A stretch of 64,000 bases of DNA from Gnetum montanum (taxonomy: Eukaryota > Streptophyta > Gnetopsida > Gnetales > Gnetaceae), in NCBI GenBank assembly GCA_015680685.1, contig MNCI01030747.1, forward strand, positions 1 to 64,000, given 5' to 3'. Shown piece after piece: positions 46,248 to 58,796 of the stretch. The position numbers were made by a program, and so were the translations under genes. Below the pieces are notes generated by a model. The model saw only the letters and a list, made by a program, of their open reading frames with translations, was not told the origin of the DNA and did no database searches. How positions within the stretch are numbered: position 1 is the first letter of the stretch; every line of letters begins with the position of its first letter.

Positions 46248-46830
46248 CTAAAAAAGAGGATTGCATGGGTACAATTCTAATGACATAGGATATGAGTGAT
46301 GTTGGCGGCAATGTTCCAATATTTCATCTTTTGTCACCCTCAAGACATCTTGATACCATGCAAGTTGCCATGGAGCTTCATAGTTGGGTCGTTGACTGAA
46401 ACTGGTTGTTGGCAATTTATCCTGGAAGCCATGCCATGCCTGTGATTGGAGGGAACCAAAAAACAAGAAATCTCCATGTTCTTCCATGTTAATACACTGA
46501 CGTAAATTCATTGGAAATGAAGCATCAAAATATTTTGGTTTATGGCCGTAACGGGACCACCATGACCAAAATTCAGTATCAGGGTTTCTTTTGAAGCATT
46601 GGGAGATTCATGGTTATGTGGTATACGTGGCAATTGGCAGGTTGGTAAAGAGGCCAATAAATAATACCATTAGGGTATAATACATCAAAATCTAAATTAT
46701 CCACAATCACATTGGTAAACAAAGGTAATTTGGCTGTAATGTCTTCATTAGGAAGTGGATTTGGGTCAGGACACACATATATATAGTTCTTGACACATTT
46801 AAGGTTGATGGGTTTGTACATTGGATAATA
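46248..46830 (-). pseudogene. unassigned ORF downstream of pararetroviral RNase H (copy 1)
   Basis: This segment follows RNase H on the minus strand and is matched by 58993-59610 in copy 2. Conserved words include NPLPNEDI, DFDVLYPNGII, WPLYQP and, after a frameshift, FFGSLQSQAWH and APWQL. It resembles none of the caulimovirid proteins I know (movement, coat, aphid transmission, transactivator), though the transactivator or inclusion protein normally occupies this place in some genera. Being aromatic-rich and kept in two diverged copies, it was probably coding in the ancestral virus. Confidence 0.6.
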
Positions 46831-46989
46831 TTGACAAATAGATCACATTTATGTTTATGAAAGGTTTGGTAATGGATTTCCTCCTCAAAGGTTAAAAACG
46901 AATTATACATAATACAATTACGTAGTTTGCGACTAGAGTGTAGTTCCCATCCTTCGTCTACTAATATGTACACAAAAAATAAGAGATTA

Positions 46990-48678
46990 ATATTCATATC
47001 CTCTAGTCAAAAAACTTACTAAATCATTTTCACTGCCATCAATATACTGGCTTTCAAAATCAAAATTTTCCAAAAATAAAAACCAACATATTAAATGAGT
47101 ATAAACAACTTTATTTAAATTCTTTACCTAGAGGTATTTGTCAAAGTGCTTAAGATCACTTCTGACAATGAACTTTTTATCTTGCAAAAAAAGATGAAAT
47201 TTTTCTATACCTCTTATAATGGCTAGTAATTCTTTATGTGTGCTATGGTAATTTTGTTCTACTTGGTTAAACTTACCACTTGCATATTGGCATAAGTAAA
47301 TCACTCCATTGAGGTCTTCTTTTAAAACAGCATCCTAGAATTGATATGAAGCATCTGTTTCCACAATCAACATACCTGTTGTTGGAAGTTGTAAATAAGG
47401 CAATTTTTTACATTATTCTTTTAATCTGATAACAATTTCTATATGTTGTGTAGACCATGAACCTGCATTGTTGGTTAGCTGTTCATTTAACAATTTCCTA
47501 TCCTGGGCTAAATCTTTATAAAACCCAAATAAATAATTAAGACATTCAAGGAACCTTTGGAGTTATTTTTCTTTGATTTCATCAGGAAATTTTGCAATTT
47601 CCTTTAAGATGTGATCCTGCAAGGTGATTTGTCCATTGACAATTTGTAACCCTAAGAAATTGACTTGTTCGACTCCAATTTGCATTTTCTTCTCTGATAG
47701 CGATACTACTAATCCATTTTTATCTACAACATTTGCAAATATTTCTAAATGTTTTAAATGTTCGATTACATTTTTGGATAATATTAAAATATCATCAATA
47801 TAAACTTAAATAAAAGGATATGCAGAGAAAATCTTGTCAATATGGCTTTGGAATATTGATGGAGCAGTCTTTATCCCAAAAGGTAACACTGTCCATTCGT
47901 AGAGGCCTTGTGGCACAGTAAAGGCAATTTTCTAGCAATCTTTTGGGTAAATCTGTATCTGCCAAAATCCTGATTTTAGATCAAATTTTGAATAAATATG
48001 CATATGATGGAAGTGTTGGAAAAGATCATTGTTATTGGAAATAGGATGTTGCATAGGCTTTATAACTCGATTTAATGGTTTGTAATTAACAACAAGTCTC
48101 TTTTTTCCTCGAACTAATTCAACACTTTTGTTGATGTAAAACGCCACACGAGCAAACATGTTAGTACTATGCCAGATTAATCCTTTTTGTAATAACTGTG
48201 TTATTTCTTCCTCACATTCTTAGCATAATTCAGGATTCATGCCTATATGATGGGCTTTGGCTTTTAAGGTAATGCGATCTAATAGGTCGATGTGACACCA
48301 GTGTTGTTTCTTATGTCTAAACATTGTGGGGTCATCATTGGCTAATGTTAACAATTTTTGTTTTATATGTTGAAGATCTAGATGATGCATTTGAATCTGG
48401 TTTACTACCCATTGTGTTTTCTGATTTTGTTTTGGCCTTTCCATATTAAATCTTACAATTGGATTCCTTATCCTTTTATATAAAAATTGATCTAAATATA
48501 TATGTTTAACGTCTATGCTAAGTCTAGCAAATTGACTAAGATTATCCATACCTACAATCATGTCACAACTTAACCAATCTAATGCATAAATTGTAAGAAA
48601 GTAAATGGTATTTATAGGAGATAAGATTGGAATTTTGGCTTCTTCTGTAATATACTGATTTACCATATCAAAGGTAAC
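46990..48678 (-). pseudogene. pararetroviral protease remnant, RT and RNase H (copy 1)
   Basis: 48678-48220 is open for 182 codons and includes the end of the protease domain and the linker to RT. RT at 48159-47560 has the VNYKPLN and SKFDLKSGFWQI motifs. The catalytic Y-I-D-D lies at 47791-47802 and is intact. RNase H starts with the ETDAS motif at about 47348-47361 and includes the YASGKF and NYHSTHKELLAI type blocks characteristic of caulimovirids. Several in-frame stops separate the parts. The product would be the polymerase acting on viral RNA in the cytoplasm. Confidence 0.8.
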
Positions 48679-49528
48679 TGATGAATCGTGGTTTGCTAGG
48701 CCCCAATATTGGAACCTCGATATCGGGTACACAATATTGCAGCCTGGATAATGATATCGAATACACAATATCGTGATTTTTGTGTAGGCCTATAAATATA
48801 GCATTCGAGCGCATAGGAAGAGAGGGAGTTGTTAAGTCTTAGAGTAGAGTTGTTTTGTCAGTTTTCAGTTAGTTTTCAATTTCTTTCCAAGTGCATGCCT
48901 ACAGTGTGATGATTGTAATTGTATAGAACCTTTGTTCGAGTGTGATGTACTTGGACACGCACACGATCAACAATAAAGATTAAGATTACTCCATAATTGC
49001 AGGATTCACTTAGCTTTTAATTACTTTAATTGTTAGTTATTTATTGTTGTCTTTTTAGTTAATATTTCCTTTATTGTCATTTACACTTCCTATTGTTAAC
49101 GCAAAATGAGTACGACTTAATCACAAACATTTAAGTGTAACTACTTGGTAACCCAGTAGCGTATCTAGTAGTGCAGAAGTAATGAGTGCTTGGTAATCCC
49201 AGAAGTAGTACACGAGGTCCAAGATGCGTACGAATGCTCATCGCACTTAGGTTAACATAGATTTCATTTTCCATTGTTCATTAGCGTAATTAAAATTGTT
49301 CCCCATCGTCTCTAGGAGTAGCACTAGTTTAGGATCCCATCATTCACCTCACTCTGGACTAAACCATACATGACAAAGTAAATATTATTCTAGGTGGGAA
49401 GACAATGAACTGCGATCAATGTGTAACTATCTAGATGCCACAACTAGTCCGTCTGCGGAGTTCAACTGAATCATGCGTAAACGCTCTTATTCGTATTGTT
49501 GAGTGTATGGGTACCTAGTTACTCATCA
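48679..49528 (+). repeat. 5' LTR of element L
   Basis: It starts TGATGAATCGTGG and ends TTACTCATCA. TATAAATA is at 48791-48798. GATATC-type near-palindromes are at about 48719-48740 and 48753-48775. The start resembles the LTR D and H ends (TTTGCTAGGCCCC), so L is close to D-H. Confidence 0.9.
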
Positions 49529-49548
49529 TTAGCGTCATTGCCAGGGAT
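49529..49548 (+). other. primer binding site, tRNA-Asp type (element L)
   Basis: TTAGCGTCATTGCCAGGGAT, directly after the LTR end, differs from the tRNA-Asp complement at a few positions, mostly by transitions. Confidence 0.75.
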
Positions 49549-49660
49549 GGTGCTAGTTATCTAGATTAGTTATATCATACAAGATTGCTGTAATAAAGTA
49601 TTAACGATAGATCTTCTAGAAAGAAAGTAATTGCAAATAAGTCACACACAATTCACAATA

Positions 49661-52022
49661 ATGTCTCTTTTACAAGACTATGATAACACAACAACTAGTG
49701 AGGCAATTCATTGAAGAACCAATGAAATTTATGATGAAGACAAAGTTTGGAGTACTCAATCTTATGCAGGAGTTTCGTATGTTCATGGACACCCCAACGA
49801 TACTCAAGGACTCTCATCATCCAACTCTGACACCGCTAGTGAGGATGGGACATCTCATAGAACAAGGGGGCCCATAAGGCCTAGGACCTTCTCAATAGTT
49901 AACAAGAATTTATCCAAGGATGATTTGGAGACTTACAAAAGTCATGACGAGTCTTCCGATCCTTTCTCTTCCTCTGCACTTTCAATGTCAGGGTAGGACA
50001 CGAATGACCATTTCTCAAGGGGTCGACGTTGAAATAGAAATCGAATCCATGGGCAAAGCCAAGAACACCAACATGAACAAAGACAACATCATCCCAACTC
50101 ACCAATTCATAACCTACCTAGTGACGATGAATCCTTATTGGCCACTAAGAGCCTAATGCATATACAAGAGGCTATTCAAATACCCCGTAGACATCATAAG
50201 GAAAGTCATTTACCCAGGCTTGACTTAAACAACTTTCCTAAGTTTTCAGGAGGCTATGATTTAGATCCACAACATCATTTACAAGCCTTCTATGATGCCT
50301 ATGCATGGAACAATATTGATAATGGATGGAAAAAACTTAAGCTCTTTCATATGACACTCGTTGGCTAAGCAAAAGTATGGTACAGGCCTTTAAACCTGAA
50401 ATTAATTCGCCCTTGGTCGACAATGGTAAAACTCTTCACTAAAAGATATTAGACCTATGCAAGAGTGTTAGCCTTGAGGAGACAAATCCAAGAGTAGAAA
50501 CAAGGGCAACATGAACCCTTGGACATGGCCTTAGAAAATATTATTGGTTGTTAAAAAATTGCCCAGGCCATGGGTTCTTTGAGGAAAGGCTAATGTATCA
50601 CATCATGGATGGGCTTCATAATGAAACAAGGGAGACCCTAGGGATGTATGCCACAAGTCAACTATATGAGCTACGAACCCATCAATTCTAAGAGCTTATT
50701 AAGTGAGTAGCAAGAAGGAGAAATATCTAAATGGGAGAATGTTGAAAGCTCTGAATAGCAACAAAATCTCAAAATAGCAAAGGTCCATGATCATGAAGAG
50801 GAGAAATCAACTCACCCCAAGGAGGTGGAATCTCCATCTTTGCCAATACTACAATCACTAGATGAAATTGAGACAAAGATCAATAAGATAATAGAATGGA
50901 CACATGAGAAATGTGGAGAATATGAAAACATTATTAGAGGTGGAACCATGCATGACCACTCTGACAAATAGGACAAACAGAGAATGCCAAACCGAGAAAC
51001 AGGAAAGAACACCACTCGATAATTGGAAAGAAGGGTTGAAGAAAATAAGGATAGGAGCTCAACTACAAATCATATGTATCAATGTGACGTTTGCTTGTAC
51101 GATCACCCCAAAGGCCAATGCCCAATCTTGTCACATTTACATGAGTGTTTGGGAGGAATGTTACATCTAGATTTTGTACAAAAATACCGTGTTCAACCGT
51201 AGTGGAAAAACCCCCAGTCATGGGGGAAGCCACCATCAAACTAGTCACACCCTTCATACTATTCGAACCTAAGTGCTTATTATGTTTAGCATCTTGTTTC
51301 CCCAATTGGATTAACATCCTCTATTTCACTACATCATTATCATTCTCCTGAGTACTATCAATCCATGTCCTCTCCAACAAGATCACCACCTCATGTTCCT
51401 TACACTTTTGCTTGCCCTTAATATTCTCATCCTTCATCTCCTTCTACATCATCACCAATTGTGTCAAAAAGTTTTACACCACAACATCAATCCACAAATG
51501 TTACTTGTGCTGCTACTATCAATAGTAGTGGAGGTCCTCCACAATGTCAAAAGCATCCTTTCTTTAAGCATGATTGTAGAAAGAGACAACACAGTTCCAA
51601 AACCACTACATCCTCCAACTCAGCACAGGTCCAGCGTTGTGAGGTATCTTCCTCCTCAAACTCAACGTCTCCTATTACCTTATCCAAGCCACTAATCAAC
51701 ACTCCAACAATCATGTAGCCCAATAAATATAACCATGTAGGGAAACATATCAATCCTTACATACCATATTACAATCATAAGTGCCATAGTGGGTCAACTC
51801 CTTATCACATGACCACATCTTATAATCTGCCCCACTATGTCTACTTTAATCAAGTTTGTGAACCCCATTTTGGCTACATTCCCGCCACCACATCACAAGA
51901 CACCTAGTGGTTTGGCTATGACAAGACTCCAATATTTCCAACATGCATGGATTTGCATTTTCCATTTATTAATTCTAGCCATCCTCAAAAGTTTATTCAC
52001 AAGGGATATCCTTCATTCTAAT
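49661..52022 (+). pseudogene. gag of element L
   Basis: It starts MSLLQDYDN, like the E gag. It then has SYVHGHPNDTQ, a Ser/Arg-rich linker, and LDLNNFPKFSGGYDLDPQ (about 50217-50270, followed by HHLQAFYDAYAW), the clearest gag core in the window. The zinc knuckle CDVCLYDHPKGQC at 51083-51121 is fully intact (CX2CX3HX4C). The C-terminal tail has TINSSGGPPQC at about 51515-51547 and ends at about 52020 with no protease following. Stops and frameshifts are present. Gag would coat the RNA in the particle. Confidence 0.75.
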
Positions 52023-53400
52023 AAGTAGAATTAGTAAATGTTTTTTCTTTTCTTTGATTTTACAATTTTTTGTTTTCCAATTTTTCATTTTCAATTTGTT
52101 GTTTTATCTTTTCAAGGGTAATCTCATCGATGAATAAAGTACTCATGTGACTTGTCGGTTGACGTGTTGTTCTATGTTATCAAGTCTTAGGTGACTAATT
52201 ATTTAAACAGTGAGCCCACAACATCAACCCACCCATTCTATTAATAAGAGGTTCTACTCTAGGTATGATGATATTCTTGTCATCATTAAAACTTAAAGTA
52301 ATTTTGTACTTATTATGCCCAAAGAATAATGGACTAAGAGGGAATGGCTAGGGTGTGACATCAAGGGGACTTGTGGATTCTCTTTGGTGACATCTATAGG
52401 TGCTATCATGCAGCCTGGTTGTACTAAAATCCTTATAGATCTAACAAAAATGGAAGTAAGAATAATAAAGGCACTCAATAAAGAACCTCAATGTTGTTCT
52501 AGGGGTCCCACTAGAAAAACATGCACCCATGCCTAAAGGTTTATGGCTTCTTTAGTTCACTGTTGGAAAGGACAAAGTGCCAAAGCAGCTATAAGAAGAA
52601 AAGAAAATGAGGAAAGAAAAGATCAAAGAAGAACATGCCATAGAAAAAACTTAAAATACTACTCCCTTGGACAAAACACCAAGTGATTGTATGCCTTGCT
52701 ATCATGGTGCTCTTATGGTTTTCCATCATTAGATGATATAATGTTTCTAATCAGAGGAATGGACTTGGTCCTGATTTTGGAGCGATGGGCTAATGATACA
52801 TTAATCACGCCCTACATTTAGGATTCATTGTGCCCAGAGTTAGTTACCTCACATCTCAAGCTCTACAATCCCTTCTACAATTTGTCTCATCCCATTGTTC
52901 ATGTATTTTTTACTTATGTCTTGTGTAGCATAGAACTCATACCTCATTGCGGTGGTATTTACATGTGTGTGTTTTGTTGCATTGATGTGGATTGCATTTA
53001 ACCCTTTTAGTGCCTATGGACATTTTAAGGTGTAGTTATGTAAGGGCATGATAGATAGGAACCTGCTTTGGGGAGGATCCACTTGCGTAACTTTTGTAAT
53101 TTGTGCTCATTGCACATCACCACATCATCTTATACCCTTCAAGTACTGCATTGCTAAAGTTATCCTTTCCTTTATCATCATTTTAATTCAAACATTTTGG
53201 TGTACTACTACATGTCCTTTTTTCTCCCTCCATTCAAAAACTTCATTTAAAATTCCACTTCATTACACTTCTGGTGCCTTTAGGTTTCTTCAACGTTATC
53301 CTAGATCTTTCAAATTAACCTTAAATCCTTCATTTTTGCTTTGGAAATTTGAAAATTTATCAATTTTTCCAAGCATCCTATTTCAAAAGGGACACAATAT
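52023..53400 (+). other. noncoding spacer of element L
   Basis: Block by block homologous to the A and E spacers: T-rich start, GAGCCCACAACATCAACCCA, GGTGTGACATCAAGGGGACT (52349-52368), and CTTTGGGGAGGATCCACTTG (53068-53087). A 197-codon open frame at 53048-53641 crosses the end of this spacer into the promoter-like block but has no equivalent open frame in A or E, so I do not call it a gene. Confidence 0.55.
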
Positions 53401-53986
53401 CAGGTACTCGGTATCAGGTCCAATGTGCTATCAAGTCTGCGCTAGCGGATATGCGATATCGCATCCACAAAAACTATATATATGGACCTCCCTACACATG
53501 TCAACATCATTTTTCACTATTAATGCAAGGGGAGTTGTTGCAATTTTCCTCCATGAATTTTCAAGCTTGCGCACCTATCATTCAAACATCAATATTTTTC
53601 TCATTAATCCTCCAATTCTTGTTCCGATCGAACCTACTTAAACCTGGAGTGTTTAGCTTAGTCATGGGGGAAGGGTATGCTTTAAGTTGCATGTAGTTTT
53701 TTCGAAATTCATCGTTGCTTGAAGGATATCATAAAGGGTAAGTGACCTTAAAAATGCTAAAAAAATTTGCCAAATTAATTTTATTTCTTCACCCAAACTA
53801 TGAAAATTATGTTTTGGAGTCACCTAATCAAATTGGGCCTAATATCAAAACTTTTAGGAGAATTTTCATGAAATTTCTAACTCTGAATCACACTAGACAA
53901 GAAATGAATCCATTAAGGGTAAGGAGTAAGGTATAAATCAAATTTTGTAAATAGCCTTACTAATAGTTAGTCTCGTGTGATTGCAG
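53401..53986 (+). promoter_or_regulatory. element L: internal promoter-like block, leader and intron before aORF
   Basis: The perfect palindrome ATGCGATATCGCAT is at 53451-53464, with TATATATA at 53475-53482, 11 bp downstream. The leader contains TTAGCTTAGTCATGGGGGAA (about 53653-53672). A consensus donor AAAGG|GTAAGT at 53738 and acceptor GATTGCAG ending at 53986 define a 249-nt candidate intron, and the ATG of the aORF follows at once (53987). This is the best-preserved copy of the arrangement also seen in A and E. Confidence 0.55.
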
Positions 53987-56465
53987 ATGGCCCCTAAACA
54001 AGGACAACAAGGAGGACCCTCTCAGGGTGCATCCAAATGGCCAAGGAGAGGCAAAGGCCAAGTGCCTTCCGAAGAACATGTAGAGTAGGAGGCACAATCA
54101 TTCAGCATTCATCAAGAACCTCCTATTATTGCACAATTGGGGCATGTCAAAGGTGGAGAAGGTAGGGCACCTAAATAGGGACAACATCTCATGTTGTCTC
54201 CAAAATGTGTTCAAGTAATTCGTGAAAGGTCCACGTCAGCAACTATGATTGTGGAACTTAATTTTGGACCTTTTACTGAAGTTGCCCCTGAGGCAATCAA
54301 AGACCAACTTAAAGTGTCTCCACTATGGCCTATTCTCTCTAGGAGTGGTGATTAGTACCTAGGGAAGACATACCAATTTTAGTAGAACAAGAAAAAAAGC
54401 ACCGCCATTGATATTAGTGGAATTTTTGTTAATTTCTCTGCCAAAGCCATTTTGGAAGTGTTGAACCTTCTGAACATAGGACCCAAGGTTGCTCACCTGT
54501 CCACTCACTTTGTGATGCAAATACGAGAAAAATATGGTTGAAAAGGATGTATAGTAAGGAGGATAAAACATATGGAGAGCTCACACTTGAAGAGAGGATC
54601 TATATTGAAATTGGCACATATCACATTTTCCTAACAAAAGGATTGAATAGAATTTGCACCTATGTGGCTAGAGGAAGTGCCATCTTGATGGGAAAGGTTG
54701 ATGCCAACCTACCCCATCTATATCTCACAGAAATTTTAAGGTAGTTTGAAGAATGTAAAACAAGGAAGTTCGCATTGCCTTTTCCTTGCCTAATCAGGAA
54801 GCTGTGTCGACATGCTAGGATTCTAAGGTATACCAATGATGTCCCTAGAAAGGCTCAAAATACCTTATTTTTTGAATTATTGAAGCCACCAGCCCCTAGG
54901 AAAAATTCTAGCGAGACACTAGAGCCTAAGCAAGAACAGACGGTGGGACCCACTGCACCTCAAACTACATAGCCTAGCCAACTTCTGGACACAAGGCCTA
55001 GTCAACAATAGGAAGCAGGGCCTAGCACACAACCCACAAGCCAATAAGACCAACTGCCACTACCGTCGTAGGACTATCGACCACTGATGAGCCATCTCAA
55101 GGCCATCGCTGAATCAATCAATTGGGGAAGTCGTGATGAAGAAAATATCTTCAAGGTCATTGATGATGCCATACAACACACAATCTCAATTGATCACGCA
55201 CAGGGTGAGGTATCCATCCAAACAAGAGGAGGGAAATCACACTGGTCACAACATATCTCTAAAAGCACTGCATCTTTTCAAGCACAATTAGAAATTAGTG
55301 AAGGTGCCACAGTAGTGGTCATCCAGCACCATGATGCAGTAGAAGCAACAAAAGTGGTTGTAGATCATATCAAAGAATCATTTAATGTCTCTGTTGTGCC
55401 ACCGGTAGATTTTATAGAAGCATGCGATGCCCAAGTCCTGGCTGGTCCCTCAATAACTCCTAGAGATCATGAAGATGTTTTGGACCGATTGTTGCAAATA
55501 GGACAAGTGATGACATCCTTGTTTGACATCCCTCAAGATGTCATAGCAACATAGTTAGACCTCATCTCTACAAAAGGAAAGCTAGTCATGGTAGAAGTCA
55601 GGGCCAAATATGCAGAGGAGGAGTTGAAAAGACTCCAAGAGAAGTTCATCACCCTACAAGCTGCATAGTAGGATCCATTCCAATTCATCCCTATAGATTA
55701 ACTAGAGTCCTTTCGGATAGATTAGCTAACTAAATTTCTAGAAGAGAATAAAAGATTGGTGAAGGAAAAAGAGAATGCTAATTGGGATGCTTCCAAGGCA
55801 CAAGCTCAAACATATGCACATCCCAAAGCACTCAAGGCCTTACAAGAAGAGAATAAACACCTCGCTACCGAAAATCTTTGGTTGACCACAGTAGAAAACT
55901 AGAAGAATGTTCTGAAGGAAAATTTTCAGCAATTGCGAGAATAATTAATAAGGGTCAACCAAGAAATGAATTGCTTGGCCAAAGAAAATAGAACCCTCTC
56001 AATGGAGGAGGTATGCGCAATCCATTAGAAGACGGTGATTAAAATAAGCGTGTGGTAGAATGAGGCCAAGAGACATGAGAAGCTCAAGGAGCATTTTAGA
56101 GATCAGGTGGGGATGTACAAGTAGGTTATTAAGAAAGAAATCCATATGGCCAAAGCCCATATCAACACTCTCAATGCTCAGAACACTAATTGGTAGGCCA
56201 TATTGGATACTTATACTTTCGCCCACCAAGTAGAAATAAAAAGTCAGGACCTGCAGATACAAGATCTCACGAAGTACACGTAGATAAAAAGTCAGGACAC
56301 TAATTGGCTTTATGTATCATCTCCAAACTATGGTCCTACTCCACCTGATCTGTCTTTGGATCTAGAAGCTCATTTCTCTACCAAGGGGAGTGTGGATGTG
56401 CCTTTGCCTTCGAATGATGCCAACATTGATGATTCTGATTGTGTATACTATTGTCACATGAATTA
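53987..56465 (+). pseudogene. aORF of element L (fullest copy)
   Basis: It starts MAPKQGQQGGPSQG (basic, Gly/Gln-rich). A globular region (about 54230-54745) has NFGPFTEVAPEAIKDQL, then GIFVNFSAKAILEVLNL, then YHIFLTKGLNRICTYVARG; this order loosely recalls the plant transposon-associated domain found in ATHILA-type ORFs, as an inference. A Pro/Gln-rich linker follows, then an open 155-codon stretch at 55087-55554 with DHIKESFNVSVVPPVDF. A long heptad-rich coiled coil runs from about 55560 to 56280, and an acidic tail ends near 56465. Stops are mostly TAG. It has no RT, protease or zinc motif. The function is unknown; structural or envelope-like roles are possible. Confidence 0.55.
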
Positions 56466-56819
56466 AATTGGATTGTCCTCATCCAGATCATTAGATATTC
56501 TCCATCAAGAAAGATTATATGTAGAAAACCTAGAAAAATACATAAAAAGATTAAGAAAGAAATTAGCTACTACTTCCATAGATAATTTAAGTAAATATTT
56601 ACTATTAGAAAACCAATTAAAATAGAAAAAGATGAAAAAAGACATTATAAATAAATGATGACAAATAAGGCTCCTAATTTAGATTCCCAACCTGAACCAA
56701 CAAAGTCAAAATAATTAAAAGCCTTAGAAGAAGAATTAGCCCTAGAAAAGAAAATCCATTACTCAAACATTCAACAACATCCAATTGTTGAAGGATTAAA
56801 TTGATCAATATGGTGTAAA

Positions 56820-58796
56820 ATGAGCATAAAACAATTAGAGCAATTCATTGCTTGGGCCACCAAAGAAGTAGAAGACCTCCATATGGAAGAGGAAAGTGAA
56901 CAACATATAATGTATGAGTATGAGATGAAGAAAGCAAATCCTATTTATATCCATCAAAATACAAAAGGTCAAGTACTAGTACCAATGTGTACACTAACAA
57001 TTAAATTACCAGGATATCAATCTTATCTTGTTGATGTGCTTATAGACACAGGTGCTAAGATAACCCTTGCAAAAAAAAAGACTCATACTAGCATTTTTAT
57101 GGAAACCAAGACCAAAGCTTATTATTACCTTTGATATGGTAAATTGGTCTATTACAGAAGAAGCCCAAATTCCAATCTTATCTCCTATAAATACCATTTA
57201 CTTTCTTACAGTTCATGTTAAGTTATGACATGATTGTAGGTATGGATAATCTTAGTCAATTTCCTAGACTTATCATAGGTGCTAAACATATATATTTAGA
57301 TCAATTTTTTGAAAAAGGATAAGGAATCCAATTGTGGGATTTAATATGGAAAGGCCAAAACAAAATTAGAAAACACAATGGGTAGTAAACTAGATTCAAA
57401 CGTGCCATCTGGATCTTCAACAAATAAAAAAAAATTGTTAACATTTGTCAGTGATGACCCCATAGTGTTTAGACATAAGAAACAACACTGTTATCACATC
57501 GACCTATTAGATGGTGTTACCTTAAAAAGCCCATCATATAGGAATGAATCCTGAATTATGCTAAGAATTTGAGGAAGTAATAGCACAGTTATTACAAAAA
57601 GGATTAATCCGGCATAGTACTAGCACGTTTGCTTGTGTGGTGTTTTATGTCAACAAAGGTGCCAAATTAGTTTGCAGGAAAAAGATACTTTTGTTAATTA
57701 CAAACCATTAAATCAAGTCATAAAGCTTTTGCAAAATACTATTCCCAATAAGTATGATCTTTTCCAATGCCTCGATCATATGCATATTTATTCAAAATTT
57801 GATCTAATATCAAGATTTTGGCATATATAGATTTACCCAGAAGATTGCTAGAAAACTACCTTTACCGTGCCACAAGGCCTCTATGAATGGACAAAGTTAC
57901 CTTTTGGGATAAAGACTGCTCCATCAATATTCTAGAGCCATATCAACAAGATTTTTTCTCCATATCCGTTTATTTTAGTTTATATTAATGATATTTTAAT
58001 ATTATCCAAAAATATAACTGAACATTTAAAACATTTAGAAATATTTGTAGATGTTGTAGATAAAAATGGATTAGTATTATCGTCATCAGAGAAGAAAATA
58101 CAAATTGAAGTCAAACAAGTCAATTTCTTAGGGTTACAAATTGTCAATGGACAAATCACGTTGCAGGGTCACATCTTAAAGGAAATTGCAAAATTTCCTA
58201 ATGAAATTAAAGAAAAACAACAACTCCAAAGGTTCCTTGGATGTCTTAATTATTTATTTGGGTTTTATAAAGATTTAGCCAAGGATAGGAAATTGTTAAA
58301 TCAACAGCTAACCAAAAATGCAGGTCCATGGTCTACACAACCTACAAAAGTCATTATCAAATTAAAAGAGCAATGTAAAAAATTGCCTTATTTATGACTT
58401 CCAACAACAGGTATGTTAATTGTCGAAACAGATGCTTCAGATCAATTCTAGGGTGCTGTTTTAAAAGAAAACCTCAATGGAGTGATTTACTTATGTCGAT
58501 ATGCAAGTGGTAAGTTTAACCACACAAAACAAAATTACCATAGCACACATAAAGAATTACTAGCCATTATAAGAGGTATTTTGAAATTTTTTTTCTTTTT
58601 CTTCAAGATGAAAAGTTCATTATTAGAAGTTGATCTTAAGAACTTTGACAAATACCTCCAAGTAAAGAATTTAAATAAAGTTTCTTATACTCGTTTAATA
58701 TGTTGGTCTTTATTTTTGGCAAATTTTGATTTTAAAAGCCAGTATATTGATGGCTGTAAAAACACTCTAGAAGATTTTCTAACTAGAGAATATTAA
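56820..58796 (+). pseudogene. pararetroviral protease, RT and RNase H (copy 2)
   Basis: The protease region is open at 56820-57134 and has the active-site D-T-G (Asp codon at 57045-57047). RT lies at about 57600-58350. Its catalytic motif at 57981-57992 reads Y-I-N-D, one catalytic Asp changed to Asn, so this copy could not be active. RNase H is at about 58400-58796, with ETDAS at about 58424-58440 and a run of Phe codons from a T-rich expansion near 58590. Numerous stops separate the pieces. Confidence 0.8.

Larger units (their letters stand above)
45786..48678 (-). mobile_element. endogenous pararetrovirus copy 1 (Caulimoviridae-like), partial
   Basis: The minus-strand order is a partial protease, RT, RNase H, an unassigned downstream ORF, a pregenomic-type promoter with poly(A) signal, and a tRNA-Met-like primer site. 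There is no integrase and there are no LTRs, as in caulimovirids, which are DNA viruses copied through RNA. The left viral part (movement and coat protein) is missing because LTR L starts at 48679 within the protease region. Stops and frameshifts are present but fewer than in copy 2. It is a relic integrated by host repair, not an active virus. Similar relics are widespread in seed-plant genomes. Confidence 0.8.
48679..56465 (+). mobile_element. element L: gag-aORF retrotransposon, 3' end missing
   Basis: 5' LTR 48679-49528, tRNA-Asp primer site, gag 49661-52020, spacer, promoter-like block with intron, and long aORF from 53987. It has the same class and layout as E but a fuller aORF. No protease or polymerase, and no 3' LTR: coding-like sequence runs to about 56465 and then passes into pararetrovirus copy 2. 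The 5' end lies inside the protease region of pararetrovirus copy 1, so L inserted into the viral relic or was joined to it by rearrangement. Confidence 0.75.

Noticed and set aside
53048-53641. 197-codon open frame in the L spacer
   Set aside because: Not open in the homologous spacers of A and E, and it crosses the putative TATA box and leader; probably chance in low-stop sequence.
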